A stretch of 64,000 nucleotides of DNA from Acholoe squamosa (GCA_949317995.1 OX439041.1:4900501-4964500), one strand, 5' to 3'; counted from the first letter of the stretch, positions 28,616-39,557 are shown. The notes: a model not told the origin generated them from the letters alone. Numbers and translations: made by a program.

Positions 28616-28992
28616 TGTAGAGGTACACGTTATTAAACCATAGGAGTTGGGTACCATCTGACGTGGCGGGTGAGTCGAGTCGTCGGACGTTCCTCAGGTT
28701 CCGGATAGGTGGCAGCACCGATCCGGGTCTGTGGGGACGTCTGACGACGAACACCTGGGTCCGTATATAAAGCCCAGGGCTCAGCCGCTACGTCAGAGGC
28801 CCTTCTGGCCTCCACACCATGTAAACCATTGTCTTTTAATATTAGCTGCCTCCTTGATATCATCCGGCAGCCGTGAGTGTGCGTTAAGTAATAAACCTAA
28901 CCGTTGGCATACACTTGGAATACTGTCTTACTCTTTCTTTCCGAACCGTAAGACCCGAACCCCCCAGGTCCGTAAGGCCACAAACCCTTACA
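28616..28992 (+). repeat. 5' LTR of element 2
   Basis: TG to CA, 377 bp. TATATAAAG begins at 28764. It differs from element 1 LTRs by a 2-bp length change near the start (CGTTATTAAACC versus CTTTACTACC) and scattered substitutions. Confidence 0.95.
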
Positions 28993-28993
28993 C

Positions 28994-29005
28994 TGGTGCC
29001 GTGAC
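28994..29005 (+). other. Primer binding site of element 2, tRNA-His type
   Basis: TGGTGCCGTGAC, identical to element 1. Confidence 0.75.
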
Positions 29006-29131
29006 CAGTTAATTCTGGTGTATAGCCCGGACGTTATAACGTCCGAACGGCTAGTACATGGGTTAGACACCCTTAGGGAAGCTAACCCAGCAGGGCAATC
29101 ACTTGCCCAAGAGAATGGAAATGGATCATTA

Positions 29132-31915
29132 ATGCTCCAAGCCCATTCGGACCCGCAAGATGCGGAATCAGCATCTTGGAGAGATCCCGGACCCCACTAT
29201 AATGATAGTGAGGAGAATCTGCCAGACTCTGTACGACGCGAACAGTCTATACAGAGACATAGTAACTTAATAGGCCAACAATCGCTTGTTGACGAATTAA
29301 GTGATTCGATGTTTGAAGTTGGTGGTAGTACTAACCCAGAACATCCGGCACCAATGCGAAAAAGGGTAACATTCGGAGAACTACCTTATAGGTTACCCAG
29401 GCCCGAATTACCAATATTAGATTATAGCGCTATAGATGGCGACTTAACCTATGCGGTACCGGAAGGTGAGGAATTAAAACGACCGGATGTCCTGTTGTTG
29501 AATGAAACTTATGTAACTTTGAACGAGAATTTAAATACCTTGGTCAAAGCTAAGGATGAAGTATTCCATGAAAAACTTCAGATGGAAGAGGACCTAACTG
29601 GCATGCGAAAGGAATTCGAAGCCAGAAGGAGCGAGTACATGAAAGAACTCGAGAATGAAGAACTAAAACTTCAATCAATGAGAGAATCATTCAACAAAGA
29701 ATATGATAATAGGCACATTCGTATCCAAACATACATAGATACGAACGACCAACTAAACCTTGATAAGGCAAAATTCGAATCCGAAATTCGCCATTATCAG
29801 GACGAGTTGGATAAATTGAAACTTCAGTGTAGTAAACAAGCTGAAGACAATGAAACCATCCGGGTAGGCATCATAGCTTACAACAAACAACTGGAGGAGG
29901 ACAGACAGAAACTCACAAATGAGCTTCAGGAATTGCAGACTACTGCAATAACTCTAGATAAATATGTAGAAGCAGCCCAGTTAACTATAGGTAATATAGA
30001 TCCAGCTGTGGTATCTACAATGTTGGGAAAGACATCTAAAGATGCAACCCCAATTAGATACAGCCCATTCGTTGATGATGGGGCTGACAAGAATGTGGTA
30101 TCCGGAATCTACAAGAAACCGGATAATGCTGCAGTAAATGGAACCGCATCTAAACTAGTAATTCCAATGCTGGATACGATAGGTCCGGCACCACCCATAC
30201 CAGATTTGAGTCACAAAATCAAAGCGACTCACGATGGTGCTACAGGGAATAATAATAATATACCCGTGGCACAACCAAGAGCACCCGGACCAATGAGGCA
30301 TATGTTGACACCACCTTCATATTTCCCCCAACCCGGCCACAGTACACCAGCAGTACCAAGATTACCGAATCCAACCCCAGGTTCTGGTAATGGTCCTACT
30401 GATGGACGTTTTCCGAGACCAAACCCGCCACAAAACAATATTAATGGCGGTACGTATCAACCAAGAACATCTTCCTATGGATATAGAAATAATTATAATC
30501 CATCAGGAAGTGGTAATTATCAAAATGGTAATAGCTATAACCAGGGATGGAATCAAAATGATTCTTACCCTAGATATGCGTCTTCTGGAAACACCGGTTA
30601 CAATGGCGGATGCCCTGGTGGTTCATCCGGAAGCTATAATAATAATGGTCCACCAGGAGGAAACCCTCCAGGCGGCCCAGGAGGATCCGGATCCGGAGGA
30701 TCAGGATCAGGAGGAGATGGCAGGAAACCAAACAGGAGAACTTCTATGCCTGCAGGGATGCAAACCATCTTTGATAGAAGCCAATGTATCCAAAACCTTG
30801 GCATTGACTGCTACCGAAAGGGAGCGGACGGCATGGAAGTCATGAACTGGAGCATGCGAGAAGCAGATAGACTACGCGGATGTAATAATCCGGCACGTAG
30901 GCAGGCACGGATACCCCCTCCATATGATTCTAATGATCCATGGAAGGACAGGTATCAAGCTTTTGTCGACGAAGTCAATTGTAGTGGATGGACAAAAGAA
31001 GAAGCTCTGCCATATTTGATTTGTTGGTTAAATAAAGGCGGAAAAGTAGCTCTCAACCAATGGAGAGCAGCTTACGGAATATACGGTACCTATGATCAAT
31101 TGGTCGAATGTGCCGCATACCTTTTCGGATCAATCGTTAGAGAAGATCCGTGGGTAAGCTTTAAGAAGAGAACACAAAAACCTAAAGAATCACACAAAGT
31201 CTTTGGTTTGGAGCTACAGGACTTGCTTTCGAAAGCACGTCCAAATTGGGCTCATGACAATGATTGTTATCTACAAGAATTGTTCATACAATTCTATAGT
31301 GGATTGCGAGATCCGGATCATAAGCAAGTGGTGTGGGACTCCTGGAAAGATGACACTTCCTTCAGTGATCTGTTCATAGCAATTGATGGACATGACATGA
31401 AGAAACGTTTGGTAGGTCTTGGACCTAGTCCAGTAAGAGCAGCTCCTTTCCAATACGGAGGTACACCTGCTCCGGTATATGATACTTCCCAATTAGCTCC
31501 GGTTGAATCGAATGAAGTTGATGAGGAAGATGAATATGTCTCCGATGAAAACGGAGAATATATTGGTTCAGTCCAGGTGGCTGGAAAGTATTACCGACAA
31601 AAGCGGTATAGGAAAGTACATTCGAGAGGGAGAGGAGGATCTGTTGCTGGTAAAACAGCTTCCGGATCAACTCAACATGGCAGTGTAGCCTCTACGGCGA
31701 ACTCAACTGTAGCAGCCACTGTTGCTCCGACTAACATGATGGAAACATTAATAGCCGGATTAACAGAAGCTCTAAGGAGACCAAGAGTTGATAAATCTCA
31801 AAGGAGATGTTTCAGATGTCAGAAACTGGGGCATTTTGCTCCCGAATGTATGGCTGAGAAGCCTGTTCCGCGTAAACAGGAGAGTGTCTCTGGGATAAGT
31901 ACAGAGCAAAACTAG
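29132..31915 (+). CDS. gag: Gag polyprotein of element 2
   Basis: Same length and domain order as the Gag of element 1: coiled coil, Pro/Gly/Asn-rich linker, capsid-like region and a zinc knuckle CFRCQKLGHFAPEC. The first ATG of the frame is at 29132. Differences from element 1 are scattered single residues, such as Gln-Ser-Leu for His-Ser-Ile in the N-terminal part. There are no breaks. It ends in TAG where element 1 ends in TAA. Confidence 0.9.
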   Translation: MLQAHSDPQDAESASWRDPGPHYNDSEENLPDSVRREQSIQRHSNLIGQQSLVDELSDSMFEVGGSTNPEHPAPMRKRVTFGELPYRLPRPELPILDYSAIDGDLTYAVPEGEELKRPDVLLLNETYVTLNENLNTLVKAKDEVFHEKLQMEEDLTGMRKEFEARRSEYMKELENEELKLQSMRESFNKEYDNRHIRIQTYIDTNDQLNLDKAKFESEIRHYQDELDKLKLQCSKQAEDNETIRVGIIAYNKQLEEDRQKLTNELQELQTTAITLDKYVEAAQLTIGNIDPAVVSTMLGKTSKDATPIRYSPFVDDGADKNVVSGIYKKPDNAAVNGTASKLVIPMLDTIGPAPPIPDLSHKIKATHDGATGNNNNIPVAQPRAPGPMRHMLTPPSYFPQPGHSTPAVPRLPNPTPGSGNGPTDGRFPRPNPPQNNINGGTYQPRTSSYGYRNNYNPSGSGNYQNGNSYNQGWNQNDSYPRYASSGNTGYNGGCPGGSSGSYNNNGPPGGNPPGGPGGSGSGGSGSGGDGRKPNRRTSMPAGMQTIFDRSQCIQNLGIDCYRKGADGMEVMNWSMREADRLRGCNNPARRQARIPPPYDSNDPWKDRYQAFVDEVNCSGWTKEEALPYLICWLNKGGKVALNQWRAAYGIYGTYDQLVECAAYLFGSIVREDPWVSFKKRTQKPKESHKVFGLELQDLLSKARPNWAHDNDCYLQELFIQFYSGLRDPDHKQVVWDSWKDDTSFSDLFIAIDGHDMKKRLVGLGPSPVRAAPFQYGGTPAPVYDTSQLAPVESNEVDEEDEYVSDENGEYIGSVQVAGKYYRQKRYRKVHSRGRGGSVAGKTASGSTQHGSVASTANSTVAATVAPTNMMETLIAGLTEALRRPRVDKSQRRCFRCQKLGHFAPECMAEKPVPRKQESVSGISTEQN

Positions 31916-34900
31916 AAAGGGATCTCCCGAGGGGCAAAGAAGGGGATCCCAGTGACAAATCTTGCCATAATATCACCATCCGTGACGATGGTTCGCATTT
32001 AGTAACAAGATCGCCTAACACCGAGGTGGTTGTAGACACCCGGAAGGTTAGGGAAGCTGATATAACAGGTGCCACGGGCGCACAGGGGAAACCCAATATC
32101 AGTAACGAGGCAGGCGGCTATGAATTAGCCAAGGTCTGTGGTGCCCACCTGCCCCCGGGTCATCCTTGTCTTGAATTCCTGAAAAGATGTGGATCGACTC
32201 CTGGTGTGAAAAATGACGTTCCGATTGTCACGGACATACCCTCTGTTCTAAACGGAAGGCGGTGGTATGTTTGCCTCACTGTTAACGGAAGATCTGCCGA
32301 ATTCCTTGTGGATACGGGAGCTAGCCACTCTTGTATCTCCAGGGGGTTCTACGATCTTATACCGGATGAACATGAGACTCTCAAATCGGGAGGAAGTGCT
32401 CAGACGGCCGACGGCAGTACCTTGCAAACGTATGGTAGAACTTGTGTGAAACTACAGTTGGATGGTATCCATGACTATGTCATGAGCACCACCGTTGCGG
32501 ATATAGCAGATGAGGGTATACTTGGGTTGGATTTCGCATCCCTGTATGGTGCTGTGTTAGAACCTCAAACAGGAGTGTTGAGTGTGAGATACCCGTATCC
32601 CGTAAAGATTAGATGTGTACTGAGACAAGTGAGCAGTATGGCTAGTGTGGCACACACTGTGCGAATCCCTCCGGGAGTAGCCTGTGATGTGCTTGTAAGA
32701 AGTGATCCTGCAATGCGTAATAAGCCTGCAGTGATAGAACCGGATGTAGTTACGTTATCAAGTATCGGATTAAATTCTGTAGACACGATAGTAGCGAATG
32801 CATCCTGGTCAGTAGTACCTGTCTCCAATACTGGAAACACTACTATCTACTTGAAAAAGGGACAAGTTTTTGGAAATGTGACCCTTTCGGAAACTGTAAC
32901 GGATAGTAAGCTAAGCTTACAGAAGGTAACAGGGGATGATGAAATTTCGGAAGACTTACTTAAGTTGTATGAAGAAACTTCATTAGAAGATCCGGAACAC
33001 CGGAAAGAGTTCTATGATATGCTTTGTCAGTATCATACTGCCTTTGCCAAACCTGGTGAAAAACTAGGTACGACAAATAAAGTATTACATAAAATAGATA
33101 CTGGAGATGCCGAACCCTTTAAGATACCGTATAGACGGTTACCTTTAGCAAAAAAGAGAGTAGCTGAGGATGAAATAAACAAGATGTTGGAACAGGATGT
33201 AATAGTCCCTTCCAATAGTCCATGGAGTAGTCCTGTGTGTATGGTAACAAAGAAAGACGGTACTATCCGTTTCTGCATAGACTACAGGAAGTTGAATGGA
33301 ATAACGAAAAAGAATTCGTATCCATTACCGAGAATAGATGAAACCATTGACTCCTTAGGGGGAAACAGCTGGTTTTGTACCCTAGACTTGCAATCAGGCT
33401 ACTGGCAAGTGGGAATGAACCCTTCAGATATGGAGAAAACTGCATTTTCGAGTCATATTGGATTATTCCAATATAATGTAATGCCGTTTGGACTGTGCAA
33501 TGCACCTGCAACATTTGAAGCAATGATGGAAACAATTCTAAGTGATTTATTGTGGAAAAGATGTCTTGTATATCTAGACGATGTCATTGTCTTCGGAAAA
33601 ACATTCGAAGAGTGTTCTAATAACCTGAAAATGGTACTAGAACGTATTATTTCTAATGGTCTCAAATTGAAACCTAAGAAATGCCACATGTTTAGAAAGT
33701 CCATAAATTATTTGGGCCGCATCATCAGTGATGAAGGAATAAAGGCTGATCCGGAAAAAATCGAATCAGTTACGAATTGGAATAGACCTAAAACACCCAA
33801 GGAAGTGAGGTCCTTTTTAGGATTCTGTTCCTATTACAGGGAATTTATTCCGAATTATTCTAGAGTCAGTTACCCATTACAAGCAATAGCTAACTGGACT
33901 CCAGGAAGTACCAAGGAAAAATTTCCTTGGACGCATGAACAGGAAACCGCTTTTCAAAAGCTAAAAGACCTGTTCACGAGTACTCCCGTATTGCAATATC
34001 CGAATGAAACGGATCATTTCATACTGGATACTGATGCTAGTAATGATAGCATTGGTGCAGCTCTCTCGCAAGTCCAAAATGGGAGAGAAGTACCGATTGC
34101 CTTTGCCAGCAACACACTGAGCAAGACTCAGCGCAATTACTGCACAACCAAAAGAGAGTTGTTAGCAGTAGTCGTATATACCAAGAAGTTCAAACATTTT
34201 CTATGGGGAACGAACTTTACTTTACGTACGGATCATTCCTCTTTAAGGTGGCTACTGAACTTCCGAGATGCTGAAGGCATGTTAGGCCGATGGCTAGCCC
34301 ATTTATCCGAATATGGGCTTGAACATCAACAGATTCAGCATAGACCCGGAGTTAAGCATTTAAATGCTGATGCTTTGTCTCGAATACCAATCCGGAAATG
34401 TGATAATCCGGATTGTACTGATTGTGGAGCTCATAGGGCAGTGTTAGCAGGGATTCGAAGACCATTCGTACCCCTAGTTGCCAGTATACTGGATTGGTCT
34501 ATGGATCACATACGACATTTCCAGGAAGCTGACTCGATAACTGCGCAGCTACTGCAATTAGTACCAAAGGGTATACGTCCAGTTAGACCAGAGGTCTCTC
34601 TGGAAAATCGAGAAATGAGAAGGTTTCTTGCTCAATGGACCGAGCTTGAAGTCCGGAAAGGCGTGTTATACCGTTGGAAGCCATGTAATAATGGTGAGAG
34701 AATCATGCAAGTGGTGATACCACATGCTATGAGACATGACATTATGTACTTCTGTCATGGGCATCGGACCAGTGGTCATTTCGGAAGGAAACGCTCGCTA
34801 GCACGACTTTCCAAGAAATACTATTGGCCTGGCATGACACGGGACTTGCAAAGATGGGTAACCACCTGTCCGGATTGTTGTAAAAACAAACCCGGACCCG

Positions 34901-36111
34901 GGATGGGCAAACTTCCCCTATCCCAAGAACTTTTCGGAGTTAGATTCGCAAGAATCGGGGTAGATATTATTAGTGGATTTAATACAACCGCTAATGATAA
35001 TACCTGTATGATGGTAGTGTGTGATTATTATACGAAATACACTAAAGTATTTCCACTACCGAACCACAAAGCAATTACTTGTGCCGAAGCTTTTGTAAAA
35101 GGTTGGGTACTAAGCTTCGGTGTACCATTAATGTTACACAGTGACCAAGGCAGAGAATTCGAATCAAATCTCTGGCAGGGTATGTGCGAATACTTAGCTA
35201 TTTGCAAGACTAGAACCAACCCGTATAGGCCACAAAGCGACGGATTGGTGGAAAGGTTCAATAGAACCCTCATCCAAGTTCTAAAGTCACTCGTTAATGA
35301 ACATATGGATGACTGGGATGAGCAATGTCATTTCGTGACACATGCTTATAACAGTACAGTACATTCAAGTACAAATTGTTCTCCGAACCTTTTAGTATTC
35401 GGAGAGGATTTGATAATGCCTGCTGACCTAGTTTTTGGAGTCGTAGGGATGGACCCTGAACTACCTTGCCATGTAGTTTTTGTGGAATGTTTAAGAGACA
35501 GATTTAGAAAAGCATATGAGTCTGTCCGAATTGATTTGGAGAAAAGTGCCAAATGGCAGAAAGTAGGATACGATACCGATCTAAAGCATCGGAAATTCCA
35601 ATCCGGAGACAGAGTTCTCAGATTACATGAACCGCTTAGACACATAAAATTAGCGTCTAATTGGGACGGTCCCTTTACTATAACACAAGTTATCAGTGAT
35701 TGTACCGTAATTATTAAATCTGACCTTGGTCGACTTTATAAGTCAAATGTGGCTAGATTAAGGAAATGGTCTGGGAGGGAGACCTCCACAGAAATGTATG
35801 GTGAAGGTTCCGGAAAGATCCTGAACCAGAATCGCATAATAGACCAGGTAGAGAACACTACAGTGAAGCGCGGTCGTGGTAGACCCAAGAAGTGTTCCGA
35901 ATCAGTGACACCCACGCCAACACCGATTAAGCGTGGGGGAGTTAAAAAAGTCTCGGCAGGTGAAGACAAAAAGAGGAGGAAAGGTGTTTCTAAGGCTAAG
36001 AAGCACCTAGAGAAAGCTCTTCAGACTGTCAGGTCCGATAAAGAACTATCCGAGAAGGGGAGATACGTTCGCCGCAGCCCCCGAATTGCCCAGAGGACTG
36101 CAGTGACCTAA
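31876..36111 (+). CDS. pol: Pol polyprotein of element 2
   Basis: Open in the -1 frame from 31876, overlapping gag by 40 nt. Protease DTGA, RT YLDD, RNase H and integrase HHCC plus DDx35E are intact, as in element 1. There is no ATG between the start of the open frame and the protease Asp. The two Met codons of element 1 in that stretch are Thr (ACG) and Ile (ATA) here, which argues strongly for expression as a Gag-Pol fusion. The C-terminal tail has a canonical AT-hook, KRGRGRPKK at 35866-35892, where element 1 has Gln for one Arg. Confidence 0.95.
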   Translation, partial: TGECLWDKYRAKLERDLPRGKEGDPSDKSCHNITIRDDGSHLVTRSPNTEVVVDTRKVREADITGATGAQGKPNISNEAGGYELAKVCGAHLPPGHPCLEFLKRCGSTPGVKNDVPIVTDIPSVLNGRRWYVCLTVNGRSAEFLVDTGASHSCISRGFYDLIPDEHETLKSGGSAQTADGSTLQTYGRTCVKLQLDGIHDYVMSTTVADIADEGILGLDFASLYGAVLEPQTGVLSVRYPYPVKIRCVLRQVSSMASVAHTVRIPPGVACDVLVRSDPAMRNKPAVIEPDVVTLSSIGLNSVDTIVANASWSVVPVSNTGNTTIYLKKGQVFGNVTLSETVTDSKLSLQKVTGDDEISEDLLKLYEETSLEDPEHRKEFYDMLCQYHTAFAKPGEKLGTTNKVLHKIDTGDAEPFKIPYRRLPLAKKRVAEDEINKMLEQDVIVPSNSPWSSPVCMVTKKDGTIRFCIDYRKLNGITKKNSYPLPRIDETIDSLGGNSWFCTLDLQSGYWQVGMNPSDMEKTAFSSHIGLFQYNVMPFGLCNAPATFEAMMETILSDLLWKRCLVYLDDVIVFGKTFEECSNNLKMVLERIISNGLKLKPKKCHMFRKSINYLGRIISDEGIKADPEKIESVTNWNRPKTPKEVRSFLGFCSYYREFIPNYSRVSYPLQAIANWTPGSTKEKFPWTHEQETAFQKLKDLFTSTPVLQYPNETDHFILDTDASNDSIGAALSQVQNGREVPIAFASNTLSKTQRNYCTTKRELLAVVVYTKKFKHFLWGTNFTLRTDHSSLRWLLNFRDAEGMLGRWLAHLSEYGLEHQQIQHRPGVKHLNADALSRIPIRKCDNPDCTDCGAHRAVLAGIRRPFVPLVASILDWSMDHIRHFQEADSITAQLLQLVPKGIRPVRPEVSLENREMRRFLAQWTELEVRKGVLYRWKPCNNGERIMQVVIPHAMRHDIMYFCHGHRTSGHFGRKRSLARLSKKYYWPGMTRDLQRWVTTCPDCCKNKPGPGMGKLPLSQELFGVRFARIGVDIISGFNTTANDNTCMMVVCDYYTKYTKVFPLPNHKAITCAEAFVKGWVLSFGVPLMLHSDQGREFESNLWQGMCEYLAICKTRTNPYRPQSDGLVERFNRTLIQVLKSLVNEHMDDWDEQCHFVTHAYNSTVHSSTNCSPNLLVFGEDLIMPADLVFGVVGMDPELPCHVVFVECLRDRFRKAYESVRIDLEKSAKWQKVGYDTDLKHRKFQSGDRVLRLHEPLRHIKLASNWDGPFTITQVISDCTVIIKSDLGRLYKSNVARLRKWSGRETSTEMYGEGSGKILNQNRIIDQVENTTVKRGRGRPKKCSESVTPTPTPIKRGGVKKVSAGEDKKRRKGVSKAKKHLEKALQTVRSDKELSEKGRYVRRSPRIAQRTAVT

Positions 36112-36620
36112 CCTGTATACACAACGAGTGTAATGTTTACATTTAGAGGAACGGATGACAACTGACCCTAAAGGCTTATTTGTCGCCGTCGCATGATGTA
36201 CCAATGGGTAGTGGACGGATAATCCGGTGGATTTGCTTAAGCTTTCCATAATCTCCACTTAAATCCCCAGACGAGTCATCGGTGTGAGCGATAATTACCT
36301 AAAAACAATCAGTTTGTTGATGTACCGCCTGTAGCACGTGCGTTTCCGCATGACGTCACCGTGTCCAGTCTCGGCTGACCTCTCGTGACCTCGCGGGATG
36401 CGGGGAAATGACGTCACGAAAGCTGGCCTGTCGCCATATTGTTTTTTGGTAGCGTTTGGGACAGTCGGGTCACCCCTTCTCTCTTAAATTCTACCATCTA
36501 GCAAACCCCTTGTGCGCCCTCAGAGTCTGTCTCTCAGCAGGCAGACTCCGCTTGTGTCGGCCCCGGCGCCGTAAAAGCCGGAAAAAGGAGTATTTTACTC
36601 CCGTAGGTGATTCCCCGGTC
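36112..36620 (+). promoter_or_regulatory. Pol-ORF3 spacer of element 2 with paired CREs
   Basis: TGACGTCA at 36351-36358 and 36409-36416, with the same 58-bp spacing as element 1, followed by the GCCATATTG motif. Preserved although the ORF3 downstream is truncated. Confidence 0.5.
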
Positions 36621-38549
36621 ATGGCTGAGGAATCCGTAGCTGCAGCCAAGCTATCCGGTGACCCGGATAAGCTGACTCCGTCCGCAGAAGCTTTTCCGGA
36701 AGCTTTGTCACCTGTTACACAGGAAGAGAGCGAGATGATGGACGTGGAGGAACCCACGGATCGCTCGTTCGAGGAGAAGCTGGCTTCATTCTCACTAAAT
36801 GAGCCAGAGAAACTGTTATCTCCACTCCCGGCCGAGGGATCCGGAGGGGCTGCGAGTGCTGAACCCCCAGCAACTGAGTCCGAAACTACCCAAGTTGACG
36901 GACAGAAGGATGAGTGGAAGCCAGCAGTGGCGGAACCTTTTCCAGCTAGCTACGATGGTCGCTACCTGTATGTCCACCCGGAACTGCAGGCACAAGTGAC
37001 CTACGCGGACGGGACACCAGTCAGGATGGACCCGAAAGTCAGGATAGCTATCGAGGGCGTCATGGCTCCCGAACAGCTGACCAGGACGCCTCCCGAGTGG
37101 CTTCGAGACTGGCCGTGGTTCCAACGGGGACTTATGGTGGACGCTGGTTTCCGTGAAACCGTGTATGCAGCTAACCGAGCCTTCGAGCTCGGAGCGTATC
37201 CGAAGCCTGACAAATCCCTGTGGAACGTCAAGGCTACGAACATCAACTGGGTAGGCTGTGTCTGGGATACCGATGGACAGACCTACCCACGCCCTAGTGC
37301 TACCCGGACGCCGTGCCGGACCACTAAGGAATTCAGGGAGGCCGCTGCTAACTTCGAGCAGTGGGATGACGGTTACTACATAACCGAACAGGAATTGGTG
37401 GATGTCCAGAACAATTCACTAATCGGATTGGACCGAGCTGCAGCCCTTCGGACGGTTATTGTCCGCCGTATGACTGCCGAACAGGAGGCCCAGGAAGAGG
37501 CTAAGAGGGCCGCGGAAGCACCCGCACCTCCTATCCCCGACCTGAAGCTTGCCACCAGAAGCTCCGCCAGTGCTACATCAGCTACCGGCAGCACTACTAC
37601 CCCAGTAGAAGCCACGACCTCCAGCACATCCGGAACCCAGGAACCGGAGGAAGACTGGAAGGTCAGTAAGAACCGACGATCCGCTGCTCGGAAGCTCAAG
37701 AATCTCCCGGATTCTGCTAGAGCCGAGCCGAAACCCAGCACCTCAACCACTGGTAGTACTGCCATGGAGGTTGAGTCGTCTGACGAGGAGTCGGTGCACG
37801 AATCCTCGGTTGAGTATGATGAGAAGGCCACTCCATCAACTCAAACCGAGGCCGAACGTTGGGCTAACGCCAAATCCGGATTCAAAACCCGGATTCCGAC
37901 GTGTTTCTCCGACTGTGCGTACGGAGTGAAGAAGGACGGCTCTACCCTCTATGCCTGTCCAGACTCAATCAATAAAAACGATGAGTCGGATGATGAAGAT
38001 TGGATGCGTCTTTCGGACGAGGACCCCAATCCGAGCAAAGCCTATCGAAAGATGTGGCTTATGCTAAACCACACCGAAGGGTATTACACTTATACCCAGA
38101 GGAGGAAGCTGCGTTGGGCTTTAGAGAAGTGGTACGGCGACGATCAAAAGTCCTGTCCCTTCTCTATCTGCCAGGATGCGAGTGATGTCTCGATCCGGAC
38201 CTGGAGTACTCCAGCCCGGTTTCAACGGCATCTGGTAGAGGCCCACTTCCACCATCACCCGGTTTACATTTGTGATCCGAGTTATGGTAAGAAGGGCAAG
38301 AAGTGTACTACGAAGGTGCAATACAACCGACGTAGTGATCTGGCTAGACACCAGAAGAAATGCCACACAGAAGGTTTGGACGGGGCACGGAAGCGCATCA
38401 TGGAGCTTCATCAGGAACTCATGAAGGAGCGAGGATGTTATTATGTGATATATTTTATTATCGACAGTTCCGTTACACATAGCTGTCATCATCACATGTA
38501 TACGATTCATATTACTTGTCTTATTAGTTATACCTTAAATATAATATAA
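36621..38549 (+). CDS. ORF3 of element 2, C-terminally truncated
   Basis: From ATG 36621 it matches element 1 ORF3 for about 603 residues with about six replacements by eye (for example Met to Thr in the TRMPPEW stretch). After MKE at 38429 the frame runs into the former 3' untranslated region and adds about 39 unrelated residues. Total 642 aa. Both zinc-finger-like motifs are kept. The basic, Pro/Ala-rich and coiled-coil C-terminal regions are lost. The upstream frame extends to about 36456 here because an in-frame stop of element 1 is lost, but there is no earlier ATG. Whether the truncated protein works, or the element relies on ORF3 from intact copies, is unknown. Confidence 0.8.
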   Translation: MAEESVAAAKLSGDPDKLTPSAEAFPEALSPVTQEESEMMDVEEPTDRSFEEKLASFSLNEPEKLLSPLPAEGSGGAASAEPPATESETTQVDGQKDEWKPAVAEPFPASYDGRYLYVHPELQAQVTYADGTPVRMDPKVRIAIEGVMAPEQLTRTPPEWLRDWPWFQRGLMVDAGFRETVYAANRAFELGAYPKPDKSLWNVKATNINWVGCVWDTDGQTYPRPSATRTPCRTTKEFREAAANFEQWDDGYYITEQELVDVQNNSLIGLDRAAALRTVIVRRMTAEQEAQEEAKRAAEAPAPPIPDLKLATRSSASATSATGSTTTPVEATTSSTSGTQEPEEDWKVSKNRRSAARKLKNLPDSARAEPKPSTSTTGSTAMEVESSDEESVHESSVEYDEKATPSTQTEAERWANAKSGFKTRIPTCFSDCAYGVKKDGSTLYACPDSINKNDESDDEDWMRLSDEDPNPSKAYRKMWLMLNHTEGYYTYTQRRKLRWALEKWYGDDQKSCPFSICQDASDVSIRTWSTPARFQRHLVEAHFHHHPVYICDPSYGKKGKKCTTKVQYNRRSDLARHQKKCHTEGLDGARKRIMELHQELMKERGCYYVIYFIIDSSVTHSCHHHMYTIHITCLISYTLNII

Positions 38550-38815
38550 TATTATGTGGTATAATAATTTAATAGACAGTTCCGATTCACATAACTGTCT
38601 CTTGTTCAAGTAATTCGTATAATATTTCAACATCCTAATCGTTATTTGTAACTACATTTCACTATCGAATATATATATGACATTCGGTTCATAATTTATT
38701 TGGTGTTAATGTTATACCTATGGTTGTACCTCTATTACTAAAGGTTTAGACATGTAGAAATGTTATCCTAGTAATATTATATGTATAACACCCTCCTAAA
38801 TGTCTGGGGGAGTGG
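38550..38815 (+). other. Residual 3' untranslated region and purine tract of element 2
   Basis: AT-rich remainder. The paired GACAG hairpins are at 38463-38487 (now inside the ORF3 readthrough) and 38575-38599. A TGGGGGAGTGG tract ends at 38815. Confidence 0.7.
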
Positions 38816-39192
38816 TGTAGAGGTACACGTTATTAAACCATAGGAGTTGGGTACCGTCTGACGTGGCGGGTGAGTCGAGTCGTCGGACGTTCCTCAGGTT
38901 CCAGATAGGTGGCAGCACCGATCCGGGTCTGTGGGGACATCTGACGACGAACACCTGGGTCCGTATATAAAGCCCAGGGCTCAGCCGCTACGTCAGAGGC
39001 CCTTCTGGCCTCCACACCATGTAAACCATTGTCTTTTAATATTAGCTGCCTCCTTGATATCATCCGGCAGCCGTGAGTGTGCGTTAAGTAATAAACCTAA
39101 CCGTTGGCATACACTTGGAATACTGTCTTACTCTTTCTTTCCGAACCGTAAGACCCGAACCCCCAAGGTCCGTAAGGCCACAAACCCTTACA
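38816..39192 (+). repeat. 3' LTR of element 2
   Basis: 377 bp. It differs from the 5' LTR by single substitutions near GTACCR, CCRG, GGACRT and CCCCMAGG. TATA at 38964. Confidence 0.95.
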
Positions 39193-39238
39193 AACGTCTT
39201 CTACGTGACAGCATTGTTATAGCTGCGGGCAAACATTA

Positions 39239-39557
39239 GGGAGTGATCAATTTTAACAACAGGGGGGGGCTGGTGGGTTTGGGCGTGGACGCGCTAAAAA
39301 AATTCCGACCCCCCCTCTTGATGGGGTAAAAATTTTTTGACCCCCCCCCAAAAAGGGCCGAAAATCTCGCGCAAACGTGCCCTTTTACCCTATAGTAACG
39401 TGCGGGTTTTCAACTGAAAACAGATGAAATTATTTTGACCCCCCCCATCAGAGGGGTTGAAAAAAATCTGACCCCCCCGGTCAAGGGGTTAAAAAAAATT
39501 CTGACCCCCCCTCAAACCCACCAGCCCCCCCCCTGTTGTTAAAAAATGATCACTCCC
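39239..39557. mobile_element. Harbinger/Tourist-like MITE, copy 1
   Basis: 319-bp foldback element. The ends GGGAGTGATCA...TTTTAACAACAGGGG and CCCCTGTTGTTAAAA...TGATCACTCCC form a TIR of about 43 bp. TTA lies directly on both sides (39236-39238 and 39558-39560), the 3-bp duplication typical of PIF/Harbinger. The interior has G or C homopolymer tracts and no ORF. Confidence 0.75.

Larger units (their letters stand above)
28616..39192 (+). mobile_element. Ty3/Gypsy-type LTR retrotransposon, element 2 (10,577 bp, internally deleted)
   Basis: Second copy of the element 1 family in the same orientation. The 377-bp LTRs (28616-28992 and 38816-39192) differ at four positions by eye, about 1 percent, so it is older than element 1. 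The target duplication is AACG (28612-28615 and 39193-39196), or AAACG. gag and pol are fully open and the same length as in element 1. Relative to element 1, about 2.26 kb is missing between ORF3 codon 603 and the 3' untranslated region. Confidence 0.95.
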
